Shown: piece by piece, positions 63,660 to 64,000 of the stretch
Numbering within the stretch: position 1 is the first letter of the stretch
Layout of the letters: each line of letters opens with the position of its first letter
Assembly (NCBI GenBank): GCA_963920635.1
Contig: OY987299.1
Coordinates: 70,104,692-70,168,691 of the forward strand
DNA: 64,000 nt
Source of the DNA: Pseudeuparius sepicola
Taxonomy: Eukaryota; Arthropoda; Insecta; Coleoptera; Anthribidae
Direction of reading: 5' to 3'
Position numbers and translations under genes: made by a program
The notes under the pieces: generated by a model
Databases searched by the model: none
Told to the model about the DNA's origin: nothing
What the model saw: only the letters and a program-made list of their open reading frames with translations

Positions 63660-64000
63660 TCATGTGCCCTAATGTTGAAGAGGTTATAGTGCATTTTGTG
63701 TTTGGCCTTTGAAACCCGTCCAGTACCTGCCGTTTCTACTGTATGCAAAATTGTGCATAAATGGGAAACTAACGGATGTTTAACTGGATGCAGGAAATGT
63801 GGCGATGACTAACAAGGCGATCGTGGAAAAGTCCTTTCTGACAAGGAAATTAATGGTTGTGCAGTGGCCGAAATTCGTGAACTATGTTCTAGTTGGAAAA
63901 TAGCTGAAGAAGTTGATTCTAACGCTCATACTGTTTGAAGCATCACTGTGCAAATATGTAGCAACGCCGCAGCGGGACTTATTAACGGTTCTATGCAGTC
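63660..64000 (+). pseudogene. Tc1/mariner-type transposase N-terminus, cut by the window end
   Basis: Encodes PVPAVSTVCKIVHKWETNGC and LTGCRKCGDD, a stop, then GKVLSDKEINGCAVAEIREL and SWKIAEEVDSNAHTV, another stop. The helix-turn-helix pattern (STV..IV..W...G...  ...RP.K.L........ I......S...IA......S..TV) resembles the paired-like DNA-binding domain of Tc1-type transposases. Stops show it is decayed; the catalytic domain would lie beyond 64000. Confidence 0.5.

Larger units (their letters stand above)
57525..64000 (+). other. Edc4: Presumed following EDC4 intron with repeats
   Basis: No further exon recognised. It contains a LINE scrap, a large foldback, three MITEs, inverted and tandem repeats and a Tc1-like transposase start. 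57525-57884 and 60383-61690 hold nothing I recognise. Confidence 0.5.

Overview
The window looks like a stretch of nuclear genome from a large, AT-rich, repeat-dense arthropod, most probably an insect. It carries insect-type transposons of nearly every class (hAT, pogo, Polinton, Crypton, Ty3/gypsy, CR1/Jockey-group, I/LOA/R1-group and Dong/R4-like LINEs) and many short TA-flanked inverted-repeat elements. I cannot name the species. No bacterial-style gene, operon or CRISPR array is present.

Only one host gene is supported: three plus-strand exons of the WD40 region of EDC4/Ge-1 (enhancer of mRNA decapping 4) at 5086-5243, 57087-57268 and 57412-57524. Splice phases agree exactly. The first two exons are separated by one intron of 51,843 bp (5244-57086), so about 80% of the window is a single intron filled with nested mobile elements. 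Sequence left of 5086 and right of 57524 is presumably flanking intron of the same gene.

Layout. 1-5085: an 883-bp TIR element, a CR1-like LINE fragment and hairpins. 5244-8960: hAT MITE inside a TA-flanked MITE, a foldback, and a broken pogo transposase. 8971-20835: a minus-strand I/LOA/R1-type LINE with RNase H, split by a CR1 LINE (itself split by a TIR transposon with a 5-bp target duplication) and by a Dong/R4-like LINE lying against a TTA-repeat tail. 20874-23220: minus-strand Ty3/gypsy fragment. 23285-27978: long inverted repeats enclosing a foldback and an internally deleted LINE. 28366-33690: foldbacks, two arrays of a ~162-bp tandem repeat, and a Crypton tyrosine recombinase inserted into one inverted-repeat arm.

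33892-54563 is one hAT transposon with a perfect 8-bp target duplication (CCTTACAG) whose ends now lie 20.7 kb apart. It was hit by a Penelope-like unit with hammerhead-type motifs (34110-35175), a gypsy retrotransposon (35544-43979) and a CR1 LINE (45247-53521). The gypsy was hit by a ~2-kb solo-LTR-like element and by a deleted Polinton; the LINE by a TIR transposon (itself carrying another LINE) and by a 1.7-kb TA-flanked palindrome. Removing the insertions leaves a hAT of about 2.9 kb.

54572-64000: foldbacks, the last two EDC4 exons, a TIR foldback sharing termini with the 45595 element, several MITEs, a ~95-bp minisatellite and the start of a Tc1-like transposase running off the window. 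All transposon genes seen carry frameshifts, stops or lost catalytic residues; the only apparently functional coding sequence is EDC4.
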